Position numbers and translations under genes: made by a program. DNA of 64,000 bases, taken from positions 7,572,501 through 7,636,500 of the forward strand of contig OU015568.1 of the NCBI GenBank assembly GCA_907165135.1, written 5' to 3'. The stretch is from Oikopleura dioica (taxonomy: Eukaryota; Chordata; Appendicularia; Copelata; Oikopleuridae). Every line of letters begins with the position of its first letter. The first letter of the stretch is position 1. The notes under the pieces were generated by a model. The model made no database searches. It was given only the letters and a program-made list of their open reading frames with translations, and was not told the origin of the DNA. This document shows, piece after piece, positions 34,546 to 46,408 of this stretch.

Positions 34546-36218
34546 CTTTTTTTTTGTGTTGTGTTGGATTATGCTTCTATTGGGGGAAAAGGTTTGATTG
34601 TTGTCAAGTCAAAAGTTATCGAAAATATATTTTCTCTTCTGGCTCAAAGAAGTGGGCTTCACCCGGCTGGTTTTATACGGAAGAGCCGAGACGGGTGCGA
34701 GAGGGCGCCAAACGCTGCGAATTTCGGAATGAAAATGTGCGTCTTTGGAGTCATTGCTCTGAAGGGGACGAGGACAAGGTCGAGCGAAGAATCGTCTTGG
34801 AGGATCACGAGGCAGGAAGTCAGTTCTTCGACCTTGATGCTAATGATGAATTTACCGTGCTTCAAGAATTAGGCTCTTATTCAAAGAGTCATCTCTTGAA
34901 TCCACCATCTTTTAGGAAAAAAATCATCAGATGGCATAAATAAAGCTTCTGGGATAATTCCGAATCCACTCCATTTCGTCGACATTGGATCGATAGGCAA
35001 CAGTTTGGAGTTACAAAGATCACTGTCATTCATCCAAACAGTTTTCTGTCAAAACAATATTCCCATTCTAACCCCTTTTGAACCATTTTTACGGGCGCCT
35101 CTTTCACTTTGTCTATGAGATCACTTGCCATTGTCTTTTTTTTCTGTCATAATTAATCTCCAGCTCCTCATTCTAGCAATTTCTTCCTTCGAAATTCTGC
35201 CTCAATCATCGTTTGACAAGCTGTCTGTCGATCTGTAGACTTTTCTGAGTAATATCCGAGGAACTCCCTCGAAGGGCGAGAACAAAGCCAATGAGTCATT
35301 ATTTTCGATGAATTTTTCGATGAAGTCTAAATTCGATTTCGATGAAACGTGAGGGAAGGCACCACCACCACCCGGCCGTTGCACCAACAGCCTACGCAGA
35401 GTCGAAATGACTAATAAGGTGCTGGAAATTACACCAGATTAGGAAGGGATTAGATTTATCAAAACTATCATACTGTTGTTATCCCTAAAATGGAATGTCG
35501 TATAAATCAGGCTCTGGAATTTATGATGAGCTCTTGAACTCTTGATAGAAGGTTCATAAACAAGAAGCATTTCACCTGAAAGTACCTTTTCAAAAAATAT
35601 TTATTGAGTTAGGGGGTGCTATTTCGTTTGACGTTTCAGCCATAAATCTTGCCCTAGCCTAGAAGCAAGCTCATTCAGTCAGTGTTACCATCCCTCTGTG
35701 GCTGTATGATATGTCTTTCACGATGATCTTATTTATTGCGTTTTTCGCTTGAACCAGTGCAGAAGGAATTTACTTCGTTTTTTTTTTCTTTGAGAGAGCG
35801 TTCGTTTTATATAAATCTGGATTGCTTCCAAAATGCAGGTAATTTATGGCTGTCAGATTTCCCAACTACTTCGTACTTGATAAGCTACCTAGCGAAAATG
35901 ACGAACGAAAGTCTCGAATTTTGAGATGATAATGATCGACTAGAGAATTTGGAGGGTGCGAACAGCAAGACCGTATATACTGTCACTATCCTCGTTTATA
36001 CCACAAAATAGCCTGTAAATAGACAGAAATTAAGGCCTTCGCAAAGTGATTTTTGCTTTGATTATTCTGATTTTCAGGGACGAAGAGGGTCATCAATGCC
36101 GAACAAAGAGAACGTCCAGGAACGTCATTGATTTCAGTCAGTAATCAATGAGAAATTTGGTCTCACCTTGGCCGATTTTCTTTTACACAAAATTTAACAC
36201 AAGGTAATATGGCAAGGA

Positions 36219-36978
36219 AAAACTTTCCAGACAGCGCAAATAGCAAGAATCAAAGTCAACAATTCAAAAATTCAACAAGGTAGTTTCATAATTCTCACGG
36301 TTTCGTTTTAACTCTGTTTCTTGTTGTAAAGCGTAATTGCTTTCTAAAAATAACGCTGTTTTGGCAGGGACAGCAGAATGGTGTTCACAAAATGAGTCGG
36401 TGAAATATTTACACTTTGCTGAATTTAGCGCTTTTCGCGGTACTCATTTGGCACGAGTCCAGTCAGAACTTGTTTTTAGATTTTCAGCCAATATAAAAAG
36501 TACGGCTTGAGTTTATACAAAAATATCTAGGATCTTGTAAGTCGTCCGAATTAACACATGTAGCCTAATAGCGTCTTCAGAAGTTTACAACCCTAGACTT
36601 TCTATAAATTCAGGAAATTATTAAATACTTTGGGTGGCCAAAAATAACCTCAATAGTTACGGTATCAAAGCGTCTTACAGGTGAATAGAACGTTCGCCCC
36701 GACAAATCGAAGGTACTCAAAAGCTGCTATCGTCAGGAAGACGAAATTTGGCCCGCGCATCTCACGAACGGATAACGCTAAAAACTATCTTTTCCCAGCG
36801 CTGTTTGGTATTGAAACAAAAAGTTCAGCCGGCATCGTGTTTTATTTTGAGCTAAAGAATATTCCAGCGCCTATCCGTAAAAATAGTGCTCTCACTTGTG
36901 CTCATGCTGGTCATTGTTGGATCCTGCTGCTACTTTCTGTCAACAAAGTTTATCGCCTACTGGTATTCCGAACAATAA
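36219..36978 (+). CDS. Possible gene with C-terminal membrane helix, incompletely resolved
   Basis: A plausible first exon starts at the ATG near 36219 (MARKNFPDSANSKNQSQQF) and ends at a GTAGTTTC donor. A plausible last exon at about 36869-36978 follows a TTCCAG acceptor. It encodes a hydrophobic helix (KIVLSLVLMLVIVGSCCYFL) and STKFIAYWYSEQ, then a stop directly followed by AATAAA. Middle exons between 36369 and 36810 can be read in more than one way. It would be a small tail-anchored or single-pass protein. Fragmentary evidence. Confidence 0.3.
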
Positions 36979-37158
36979 AATAAACTCTAAAATCGTCTCT
37001 CTCGTTTGCAAGAAATTCAAGGGGGTTTTGAAGAGTAAGTGTTGTTTTATTACAGCCCAATAGTAGGACTCTAAGTTCAATAAATAAGCAGCTGTGAGTA
37101 AAAGTGCTACTACGCCTAGTGATCGGTTTTAGCATCGGTTCGAGAATCAGTGACACCT

Positions 37159-40100
37159 TTAGATAGCATTTGCAGTTTTAGAAGCTTCATTTGAAGCTTT
37201 CTTTATGTAAGAATTAGCCAGCTTCTGCGCGGCTCCAGAAAGTTCGCCAACAATTTTTTCAACGGCTAAAATTTACTTTCAGTATTTTTACATTTTTGAT
37301 GTTTTTACCTTCTTCGTTTTTAGTTGCTACGGACATATTAGCGAGGAGAGTGCATCCATTCTTTCTCATCGATGATAAGTTCGACCTGATCGCTTCCAAG
37401 CTTATCTGCGCCATTCTCGTCCACGCGTTTGTCTCAGAGAACTCTTTGGCGGAGGAAGCATCGCCAGCGCCTGCCAATTTCACATTTTCGTTCGCGACTT
37501 TGAGTGGAATCGGGATAAGATAACCAAAGAAGATGTTCTTGACCTCATCGTTTTCAGACTGCTTCAGTCCTTCACAGAAAGGCTCGATAAGTGAAATTGC
37601 TGGTAGATGCTTTGAAATCGCCTAAAACGAAGCTCTAAAACTGAAGATAGAAAAATCTTACCTCAAGACACTCTTCAGCTTGTAATTCGCAAGATTCATC
37701 AGTAGACAGCTGCACAAGCGTTTTCACAAGACCGGAGGTGAAGTTTTGGAATGATTTCGGACAGAGTTCTGCCATCTTCGAGATCATCTCAAACGCTGCT
37801 TGCTGAAGTGTGCTTTCTTCCTTGTCTTTTATGCATTTCTGAAGAAGGAAATAAGAAAAAGGCTTTGTCTGATTTTCTTTACCTCTAGCGCAAGTAAAAC
37901 TCTTGAAATTTCCATTTCATCGAGCAGCTCTGGCTCGAGACTTTCTAGAGCGACGAGCTTGTCCGCAGCTTGAGCGTTGGAATCAATGAAGATGTCAGCA
38001 GGAGAGAGGCTTTCAGATGTTCCTTCCTCAGAGCGACAGGGCGAGGGAGGTGGCCGACTGTCGGGTCGATCCTCATTCAAGTTGGCACTAGACTTGTCGT
38101 TCGCATTTGAGCTTGTCATGGATAGTTGTGAAAATTGAGAACCAAGAGTATCGGTCGAAATCGGCTCAGGAATCGACGATGACGATGGCGGTTCAAGAAC
38201 GAGTTTTTCTTCCGTCGCTGGGGTCTGCGGTGTGCTTGGAGTAAGCGTGGAGCTTGGTGAATTGATAGGAAGTTCCAGTTTTGGTGGATTTAGTGAAGAA
38301 GGGGTAGTTGGCTTTGACGACGAGGTTTTGCGGATGGGAATGCTGGAACTGCTCTGGGGTGTCTTAGAAGCAACTCCAGTTGTCGCTCGGGGGATTTTCG
38401 TGCTCGAGTTTGGTTCAGAGCGAGTCTTGCCTGGGCGTGAAACTGGTCGACGAGAAGGACTGACTCTGCGGGAACCAGCTCTAGAGCCAACTCGGGAGCC
38501 GATGCGAGAACCTTGTCTTGAAGTTGTTCGTGAAGAAGTTCTATAAAAATCTGGTGAAATATTGATTGCTAAATGCGTTCTTACGTGGAAAATGTGGCTT
38601 CAAGAAGGTATCTGACTTGCATAACGCGTGTCTCGCCAAGAAGGTCCATCAGGGCTTCGAAATCGTCTCCACAAGATTTTTGAAGAGCAGTGAGTGCTTC
38701 GTGACCACATTTACGGATCTAAAAAGATGATGAACAAGTGTTGTTAGAATTCATCACCCCTAAAAATTTTCCGAACCGCGCTAAACGTTAAAATTCCATG
38801 CTTTATTATTTGAATCAGTTCATCAAGCAGGTTAGTAATTTTTTGAGAAATAGAATAGATTCATCAATAAAAAATGATTGGCAATGTAAATGCTAGCAAA
38901 TAATGGTAAGTAAAGGCTTTACGTCATGGGAGAAGTCCGCGCCGTATCTTGTCTTAACATTGATATGAATTTAGGACGAAGATTGACAGTGAATCAGTTC
39001 ACCGAAGAGTACAAACACCATTGATAATATAAGCTTACTGATTTGGTACTCCATATGTTACGGCTCTAAGGATGTTAGAATAAGGAAGTTCAAAATTGAA
39101 TGTTCACAAGAAATCTTACTTGTGCCGCCGTTTTGTTCGTAGACCGATTCTCTCTCGTTATATCGCCACCCCATTCGCCAATTCTGACAATCGCTGTTTT
39201 AGCTTCATCCGAGTGCAGTTCTCCTAAACAAAAGTCAAACTCTCGTCTTCATGGCCGCGCAGTACTAACCTCCTTCAACTCGTGGAGCAAGAGCGGTAAG
39301 CCAAACTAAAATCTGGACCTTGTGTCGTGATGATCTCGTTTCATCACTGGTGATGAACTTCGAAACAGCTTGAAGTTGCCAAGTCGGATTCAAATTCTCA
39401 ATCGCGCTTGTTCTCGACTTCACCAAGGCAGCAAGCGTCTGTCCGGGAAGCGACGAGTCCGCAGCCTTGTTCGTTAGAGCTGGCACAAGGAAACTGCACC
39501 AGGGATAGTCGAGAACTGGCCCACAGACCATCAAGAATTCGGATAACGCGCCCAGAGCAGATAGAAAGAGGTCGTTTCGTACGGTAAGAAGATACTTGAA
39601 TGATTCGAGAAGCTTTTTCAATTCGGGCGTTCGGAATGCGACCTTTGCTTTAACAATCGCTTGAAGCCTTCGAGTCCAGCTCGTTTGTCGTTCATGTTGT
39701 TCGACGAGATAGCTCTTATCACTGAGACCGTTCGATCCTCGGGCGTCCTATTCGTTGATGAACCGACTCTTCCTCGACCTGGTGATCCAGCCCTACTTCC
39801 AACAGTAGTTCGGCTGCGATTCACGATTCGCGTTCCTGTTCGTCTTCCAGGACTGCCTCCACGGGAAAGTGGTACGCGTGGCTTCGGCATTGCCCCAGCA
39901 GAACGTCCGTTTCTTCCAGGTGAGACTGTTCGTGAGCCTGGCTGCGTTCTCGTTGGTCGACCAACATTTCTTCTTCCAGGAGAATTCGCTCTTGATCCAT
40001 TTCTCGAAGGCATTCTTGATTCAGCTACCTTACCAAGGATCAAGTTCTGTTGCGCAGTCGTTAGCTTTCGCAGCATATCGGCGGCCTCTTGCGGGAAATG

Positions 40101-41623
40101 AGTGTGAAGACCATGCCAAGCTCGTCGAGCGCACTTTCTGGTTTCACCATCATTGTCGTAGATTCCTCTGTTGATTGCTTCAACAATTCCAGCTCGATGT
40201 TTTCGAAGTGGTCGCGCATCTTCCCAAAGAGTGAGAACGGACTCCAGCAAGCCCATAACTTTCCGGCGAACCTTTGGAGTATTCTGTTCCTTGAGTTGGG
40301 GATTTGTTCCGGGGTTGCTGGCGAGAATAACTCGTACGACCTTTTTTTAGCTTATCAAAAAGTTCTTTTTCTTTCAAGATAATTTTAATTAAGAGTCATT
40401 TGATAAACATTCCTTTGAATGCTGGTATCTTCGGACGCACATCTTGAGTGCTGTTTCAGCGACGCCAGCTGTTGCGTTGGTGGATTCAGAGATTCTAGGG
40501 AGCATTTGAACCAAATGCGCCACTGCATCATCAAATGGTGTGTTCGGAGAACTTTCAATCGAGCAGATATGCTGAATCGTCAGGCAAACTTCTCTTGTTG
40601 TAGCTGTCAGCTTTCTTAGTCTGAGATTATCGATGGCAAACGCAGGGAAGAAGGTCGCAACTTCATCCCAGAGCTCGTTTTCAGATGCGAACTTGGCGTG
40701 GTGATACAAGACAGATCGCAGCTTTCGCATCGTCTTGATTCGGTCGTCTGGATCAAGTCCGCCCTCGCGAATTACTGCTCCAACAGTGTCTAATCTATCG
40801 TAAAGATCGGCAACGCTAATATCCGCTTTTGAAACATCATCCATCCATTCTCCGTTCGCAGCAGCAGGGGCCACAGGTTTCTTCACAGGAATTTCATTCA
40901 TCTTTTGTTTGAGCTCTGCGTCGTCTGCTCCTTGGCACTTGTCGAAGGCTTGACGAGCAGGCCAACCCAATAACTTGATAAGATTCGTGATAGCTACCAG
41001 CGCTGCCATCCGAGGCTGAGTCGCTGGATCAGTAACGGCCATCGTCACGAGCGCTTGAGCGAGGTTGTCCGACTTGTTTTCTGCGAGAAGTTCGAGGAAA
41101 CCGCTGTTCTTTCCGAGCCGCTGAATGACGGACAGAACCAAGAGAGCACATCCTTCCCGAATCAGGTGCAGTTCGTGGGTGAATCCGTTCATCACCATGT
41201 CGAAGATCTCCTTGGCGCTGAAGATGTGCACAAGATTGGTGAGCATCAAAATCGCGCCCTTTCTCGCCTTCATCGAAGTCTGCCCAAGAGTCGTGAGTAA
41301 AGGAGAAACAGTCAGGCCGATCAAAGGTCGGAATTCATCGTCAAGTCGCTCTAAGAGAGTAGAGATGCAATCAAGCGCAGCAGTGATGATGTCATCGTCT
41401 GAAATTATAATGAAGAAAACTGGAAATCGATTGTATTAAAAAACTTACCAGAAGTATTCTCAAGCCAACTGGCGAGCTCCTTACAAGCAGCCATCGCCTG
41501 AGCCTTCGAAAAGTCCTCATCTTCTTCCATCAAGTCAATGAATCGCCTCGCAATCTCGATCTTTTCATCCTTACTTGTCCCACTCTCCTCCATCTCAAAA
41601 TATTCGTCACTTTTTATTCTCAT
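37159..41623 (-). CDS. CLASP: CLASP microtubule plus-end protein
   Basis: Starts near 41623 (or the internal Met at 41593) and ends at 37159. TOG-type HEAT repeats include the N-terminal TOG1 (LLERLDDEFRPLIGLTVSP, then MNGFTHELHLIREG) and a second TOG from about 40800 to 40060 (LDPDDRIKTMRKLRSVLYH to CARRAWHGLHTHFPQEAA). A Ser/Arg/Gly/Pro linker follows with SRNGSRANSPGRRN and SPGRNGRSAG-type repeats, where EB1- and microtubule-binding SxIP sequences occur in the family. A third TOG and a C-terminal helical domain end SNEASKTANAI. CLASPs stabilise microtubules at plus ends, kinetochores and cortex. The frame slips by one base near 39637, where LLKQ should pass into VAFRTPELKKLL. One intron (38726-39120) is about 390 bp, long for this genome. 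Divergent from PUS7. Confidence 0.87.
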
Positions 41624-42038
41624 TTTTTATGAAATAATTTAGCAATATGCACAGTTACGAAATGGCCAATTTTGAATTGCGTCAGATGGTGATGCTAGAG
41701 AGGCAAGAGCAAATATCAGTGGGAGGGTTCTGACGAAAGATCAATATCAAGATTGCAGATTTTAAATCACCGGTTGAAATGGAACATTCTCTGCGGGGTA
41801 CTGATGGGAAAATGGGCCGTTTCTCTTAGAAAATAAACGAAAAACCAATGCGGTAAATCTTGGAAATCCATTAAATCTGGGTCAAATCAGCTAAAAGCAA
41901 TAAAAAGTCTCTCAGATGATCTGGTTTTGAAAGGAGACTTTCGCGCTCTCCAACTGGCGCGAGCCAATCAGGCGCTTAGGAAATTCTCATTCTCTCAAAT
42001 GCGCAATTGAATATTTCGCAATTTTGAAAAATCGAAAA
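41624..42038. promoter_or_regulatory. Shared upstream region of CLASP and PUS7
   Basis: 415 bp separate the two divergent start codons, so both promoters must lie here. No TATA box is evident. A GC-richer block with GGCGCGAGCCAATCAGGCGC at about 41957-41976 contains a CCAAT box. Inference from position and that motif. Confidence 0.4.
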
Positions 42039-44068
42039 ATGCTGAAAGAGAAGGACGCCGGAATCACGCAATTTCGATGCGAAAATCCTTCATTACGGGT
42101 AATTTGAATTTAAAAATTATCGAAATAAATTATTCCAGGGCATCATAAAACATCGTTGGTCGGATTTCCACGTCAGAGAAATTGGCCTTGACGGATCTGT
42201 CGCGAAATTGACGAAATTCGATGTTCCAAAATCCGAGAATGAAGAAGTTAAAAATGAAGAGCCGAAGATAGAAGTACTTACAGAAGAACAGTTGGAAATA
42301 TTGAAAGCATTCATCGAGAAAACGAAAGAATCGAAGGAGGGTGAAGTACTTTTGGACTTTCCAACAGACTGCAGCAAAGAACTGAGGACACAGTATCACA
42401 AGCAAATAAAGCAGCAATTCGGGGTTCTAGAAACTTTTACGCTGAAGGAAGAAAACAAGATTCGCGCGAAATGGATCAAAAAGGGAGGCAAGGGAGATCG
42501 GAGAAATAAGCGAAGAGATCCGAAGAAAAAGGAGGAAAAGTTCAAATTTGTGCTTTGGAAGGAAAACATGGATACGACTGCGGCGGTGGATCATTTATGC
42601 AGGTTTTTTCTAACAAATTTAACGCTTATTTTGATGTTTCTTTTCAGAATTCTTCGCGTAAATGCCAAACTCTTCAATTTCGCCGGTACAAAAGACAAAC
42701 GCGCGATTACCGCTCAATTCGTCACTTCAAAACTGACTCCAGAAGTGCTCATCGTCGCGAATAAGAAGCTCAAGAATATCAAGGTTGGGAATTTCGAGCT
42801 TCATAATGGAGATCATCTCACTTTGGGCGATCTGAAAGGCAACGAATTCAATATTGTCTTGCGAGACTGTGAGCTTGTCTCTGAAAATGACGAGCCTGAG
42901 AGTAAACGGATCAAGCCAGGTATTTTAATTAAATAATTGAGCTTTTTAAAATTCCTTTTTTGATTAGATTTTTCGTCGATTGTCGCAAAAGCTTACAAAT
43001 CATTGAACGAAAAAGGATTCGTTAATTATTACGGGCTGCAGCGATTTGGAACGAGCGCGATTGCCACTCACGAAATTGGAATCGAAATCTTGAAGGAAAA
43101 TTACGCCGGGGCTGTTGATTTACTTCTGAAGCCAAGGGATGAGCCGAAGCGAAATTCATTCTTGACAGAAACTCGTCGAATCTGGTCGGAAACGAAAGAC
43201 GCTGCCGCTGCGCTAGAAAAACTACCGAAGAAGTTCTGCAACGAAGGAAAGGTCCTTTGCGGATTGAAAGACAAGCCAAATGACTTTGTCGGCGCGCTGG
43301 GAAGACTGACCCGCCCGATGCGACAAATGTACGTACACGCTGTCCAGAGTTACATCTGGAATCGATTGGCTAGCTACAGATTGACACTGGGCGAAGATTT
43401 GATGATTGGAGACCTTGTCCAGCCGAATGAGAATGAAAAACTGAAGGTGCAACTTTTATCCGAGGAAAATATGAAGAATTTTACGATTGAAGATTTAGTC
43501 ATCACCATACCAGGTTAATTTCATCTTCCATTTTTTCTCGAATTTCCATTCCTACTACAGTCTGTAGTACAGTGAAATAACAGCTGAAAACCCGGAAGCC
43601 GCTTGCGGCTTCGAACAAAAAATTTTATCCATTGTTTATTCATTTTATAGGCTTCGACGTTTCATACAGTCCTCTTCTTGCAGAATTCATGGATAAGGAG
43701 CTGGCAGCTTTGGGATTGTCAAGAGAATCCTTCGCCGGAAATGTAAAGGATTACAGGCTTCCAGGAGGCTATCGAAAAATGATTGTCGTGCCAAAAGATG
43801 CAGAAGCTAATGTACTGATGTATTCTTCCAATGAAGAAAATCTTCTCAAATCTGGTAAGAAAGTCAGGAAAGAGTAAATTTAACTGTGAACTTAGAGCGA
43901 GAAGAGTTCCCCGATGAAATGGGAGAAGGTCTTTTGGGCGACAAGAACGAAAAGGGTGAAAATGGAGAGAAAGTGAAAGTTGGAATTAGTCTGAAGATTA
44001 AACTTCCTCCGTCAGCATATGCGACGATGGCGTTGAGGGAGTTTATGCACTGTGACCAGTTTGAATAA
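42039..44068 (+). CDS. PUS7: Pseudouridine synthase 7 (TruD family)
   Basis: Exons 42039-42098, 42139-42602, 42648-42919, 42968-43513, 43651-43854 and 43896-44068 give 572 residues. TruD marks: NFAGTKDKRAITAQ, holding the catalytic Asp of the GTKD motif, VNYYGLQRFG, MRQMYVHAVQSYIWNR, and the C-terminal PPSAYATMALREFM. An acidic and lysine-rich N-terminal insert (about 35-140) precedes the catalytic fold. PUS7 converts U to pseudouridine in tRNA, snRNA and mRNA, mainly in the nucleus. Introns are 40-54 bp except the fifth (137 bp), which contains a perfect GAAGCCGCTTGCGGCTTC palindrome related to the repeat family seen elsewhere. Every splice phase closes. Confidence 0.93.
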
Positions 44069-44539
44069 ATTATTTTAAAAAAATCACCTACTTTCTGAGT
44101 TTTTTATTCTTGTTATATAATGTTTTGTCGGAATATGAAGCACGTCTGATGAATTACAATCACGTCACAATCCAGCAGCTGCTGCGTAAACGGTCTCCAC
44201 TGGAGCGTCGACAATCTTCTCACAGATCATTCCGAAAACGTATAAGCGCGTGTTATTGTTATTTTCCCGGGTTCAGACAAGTTCCATTTTCTGTTTTCTG
44301 ATTTTATCAACTCTTCGGAGCGGAACAGAAAAGTTTTTTCCTTTTTGATGGATCGATTATTTCACCGTGGCCAATGATAGAGACAGCCTGAAAGCCCAGT
44401 TTTTTGCGCAAAAGTAAAAAAAAACATACGCCACTCACTCACTCATCGCAGCCGGTATTTGCCACTCTGAAATCCCTAGAGTTTTGTTAAAGGCACCATT
44501 GTAAACAGTCCGCCAGAGATAATACTGAACGATCAGAAG
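44069..44539. other. Spacer between PUS7 and the MYND gene
   Basis: 470 bp with no coding signal. It should contain the 3' end of PUS7 and the promoter of the next gene on the same strand. Confidence 0.4.
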
Positions 44540-45358
44540 ATGAAGTCTTCCGACAGCAGTTCTTCAGGAAAAGGTCAAATTTAAGAATGAATTTCTAGAC
44601 CTTTAGTACCGGCAAATCCTAGTCATAGTCTTGTCAGGACCAAGAGATTGAGAGAGTAATTTTATATGAATTCCTAGTTCTGTTTTTGTAGTCCTATTGT
44701 TGACCCAATGAAAGGTTTTAATGTGATGGCGATGCCTGTAGCAGTTAATTCAAAGGAGTACCAAAACAAAATGCTCAAAGGTAAAAAGTAGTTCTTCAAA
44801 TTTTAAGATTCCCCCTTTGAAAATTTATGCTGATTCAATTTCAGGCTTTGAAACACTAACAATGGACTTGTACTCGGAAATGATCCAGACAAAGAAAGAC
44901 AAGAATCAAAAGGAAGTCACAGATCTAATAAAAATGATCAAAAGCCTCCAACGATCGAACCAGCGCGAAAAAGACGACCTAGTTGCCTCCCACAAAGAGG
45001 CCATTTCACGCCTTCTCAAAACGCACCAAACGGAAGTTGAGCAGGCAGCCGATGATCTACGAACAGTAAGAAAAGCTATCGAAATTATTGATTAAAACAA
45101 ATTGAAGAAAATACGAAAAGAAACGGAAGAACTCGTTGCGAAAACAAAGAAATCGCCCTGGTGCGCCTTATGTCATCAACCAGCGGCACTGTACTGTTGC
45201 TGGAATACGAATTACTGTAGTCAAAAGGTAAGACTCTCGGCCACAAGCTCCCGAACCCGCCATATTCAAAACTCAACCGAACCTCATTTTAGTGCCAAAC
45301 GAAGCACTGGACTACTCATGGAACACGCTGCGATCGAGCACCGAATAAAAAAGCATAA
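44540..45358 (+). CDS. Short ZMYND8/11-type protein: coiled coil plus MYND finger only
   Basis: Exons 44540-44573, 44607-44655, 44692-44780, 44845-45065, 45108-45227 and 45293-45358 give 192 residues. Residues about 70-135 are coiled coil (KKDKNQKEVTDLIKMIKSL, HKEAISRLLKTHQTEVEQ). The last 40 are a MYND zinc finger: WCALCHQPAALYCCWNTNYC, then SQKCQTKHWTTHGTRC. YCCWNTxYC is characteristic of ZMYND8 and ZMYND11/BS69, nuclear chromatin readers that recruit corepressors through this finger. Here the PHD, bromo and PWWP domains are absent, and the first exon starts with a normal ATG and Ser-rich head. A short intron chain (33-64 bp) supports a functional gene. It may be a stand-alone adaptor. The finger's eight ligands all appear present. 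Confidence 0.8.
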
Positions 45359-45457
45359 AACGTGACTAAAAATAGAGCTTATTTATTAGGGTCACCCATC
45401 AAATTGAAACTGTTCACAAGTCAATTCACAATTTTCATTTCTTCCTTGATGCTCTTT

Positions 45458-45553
45458 CTAGTGTGTCTTGCTGCTGATGTTTTCGCCACAGGAGCTGCAC
45501 TTTTTCTTGCACTGACAGCTACACATGCAGTTTGAGTCGCAGCCCTGCTTTTT
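45458..45553 (-). CDS. Metallothionein-like Cys-rich peptide, 3' exon
   Basis: An exon ending at the stop at 45458 reads QGCDSNCMCSCQCKKKCSSC and then GENISSKTH. It has seven Cys in about 18 residues, mostly in CxC and CxxC spacing, with no aromatic residue, as in metallothioneins. The upstream boundary is an AG acceptor at about 45549-45554. The first exon with the ATG was not found. A poly(A) signal on the minus strand (AATAAA, about 45381) lies 75 bp after the stop and supports a real minus-strand gene converging with the MYND gene. Role inferred: binding of zinc, copper or cadmium in the cytosol. Tunicate metallothioneins are known to be divergent. Confidence 0.5.
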   Translation of the reverse strand, partial: KKQGCDSNCMCSCQCKKKCSSCGENISSKTH

Positions 45554-46094
45554 TGCTTTTAAATTTTATCCAATAAATAATGGAAATCGCTAAAATTTAT
45601 GTTTGTTTAAAGCTTTAAATTTAAGATTATGGTTGCCAGCCGTCTTATTATACTCGAAGCCGCAAGCCGCTTTTGACCCTTAGCAGTAATTTGTTTTATT
45701 TCAGCAGTTATTCGCTAAAAATTATGACCAATTATTAAAGAAAAGATCAAATTTAGACAGAATTTATTATAAAGGTAAAAAACGGAATTTCCGATCAGGA
45801 ATCAGAAGCTGAATCAAATGTTTCATTTTAATTTCTACAAAGTTTAAAACGTCCTACTAAACAAAGATACAAAATATGCAATTGTTTCATTTTTTCATTT
45901 TATGATGCATTTTTCATGCATTTATACAGGCCAAGCAGGTGGTTTAGGCAAGATGATCAGCTGGAAAAAACGAACCATAGAATAAAGAGGACCCTATCTA
46001 TCTACCTATGGTACTTTATCACGGATAAATTATCAGCTGGCCATCTTTGCAACCTGCTGATTTTTGAGTTGTTCTAAGGATTTGAAATTAAAAT
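45554..46094. other. Spacer upstream of the metallothionein-like exon
   Basis: About 540 AT-rich bp. It probably contains the first exon and promoter of the metallothionein-like gene, which I could not place, and a lone GAAGCCGCAAGCCGCTTTT hairpin-like unit near 45657 related to the repeat family. Confidence 0.35.
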
Positions 46095-46408
46095 TTAAAA
46101 GCTTTCCTTGTGACACTCGTCCAGCTTTGTGGAGAAGAGAGGATTGTTGATTGGGACACCACCGATGCCGGGTTTCTTGTCGCCAACCCACATGGGATCG
46201 CCGTGTCGAACATCGAAGTGATGAGACTAGAATGATTTTTCAAAAGATGATTTATCGAGTATTTCTTTGTAAGATGGTCTACTGAAAGAATTTCGCTTTG
46301 TTATTAGTAATAACTTATTACCTTGTAGAATTTTTCCTTGCCCAACGTAGTGGAGAAGCTGTATCCAGGAAGAAGAGGAAGGTTAGATTGGGGACCCTGG
46401 TCGGACAT
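46095..46408 (-). CDS. Miniature EFHC2-like protein (N-terminal segment only)
   Basis: Exons 46322-46408 and 46095-46226 with a 95-bp intron encode 72 residues. The sequence LPLLPGYSFSTTLGKEKF, then YKSHHF and VGDKKPGIGGVPI, matches the first ~50 residues of EFHC2 and EFHC1, the part that precedes the DM10 domains. In EFHC proteins this region helps bind the inner wall of ciliary doublet microtubules (family knowledge). Here the protein stops soon after (TKLDECHKESF) with a normal stop and no DM10 domain or EF hand. It fits a small microtubule inner protein. Start and intron are well supported. Confidence 0.72.

Larger units (their letters stand above)
32318..37158. other. Gene-poor region upstream of PAPSS
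   Basis: Almost 5 kb, very large for this genome, with no confident gene apart from candidate PAPSS first exons, a 61-codon frame at 34096-34281 and fragments of a possible plus-strand gene at 36219-36978. AT-rich tracts and T-runs are common. It may hold distal regulatory DNA of PAPSS or CLASP; nothing specific can be pointed to. Confidence 0.45.

Noticed and set aside
34554-34943. Plus-strand frame of 129 codons and an opposing minus-strand frame of 68
   Set aside because: Neither has domain, signal or splice support; could not choose between them.
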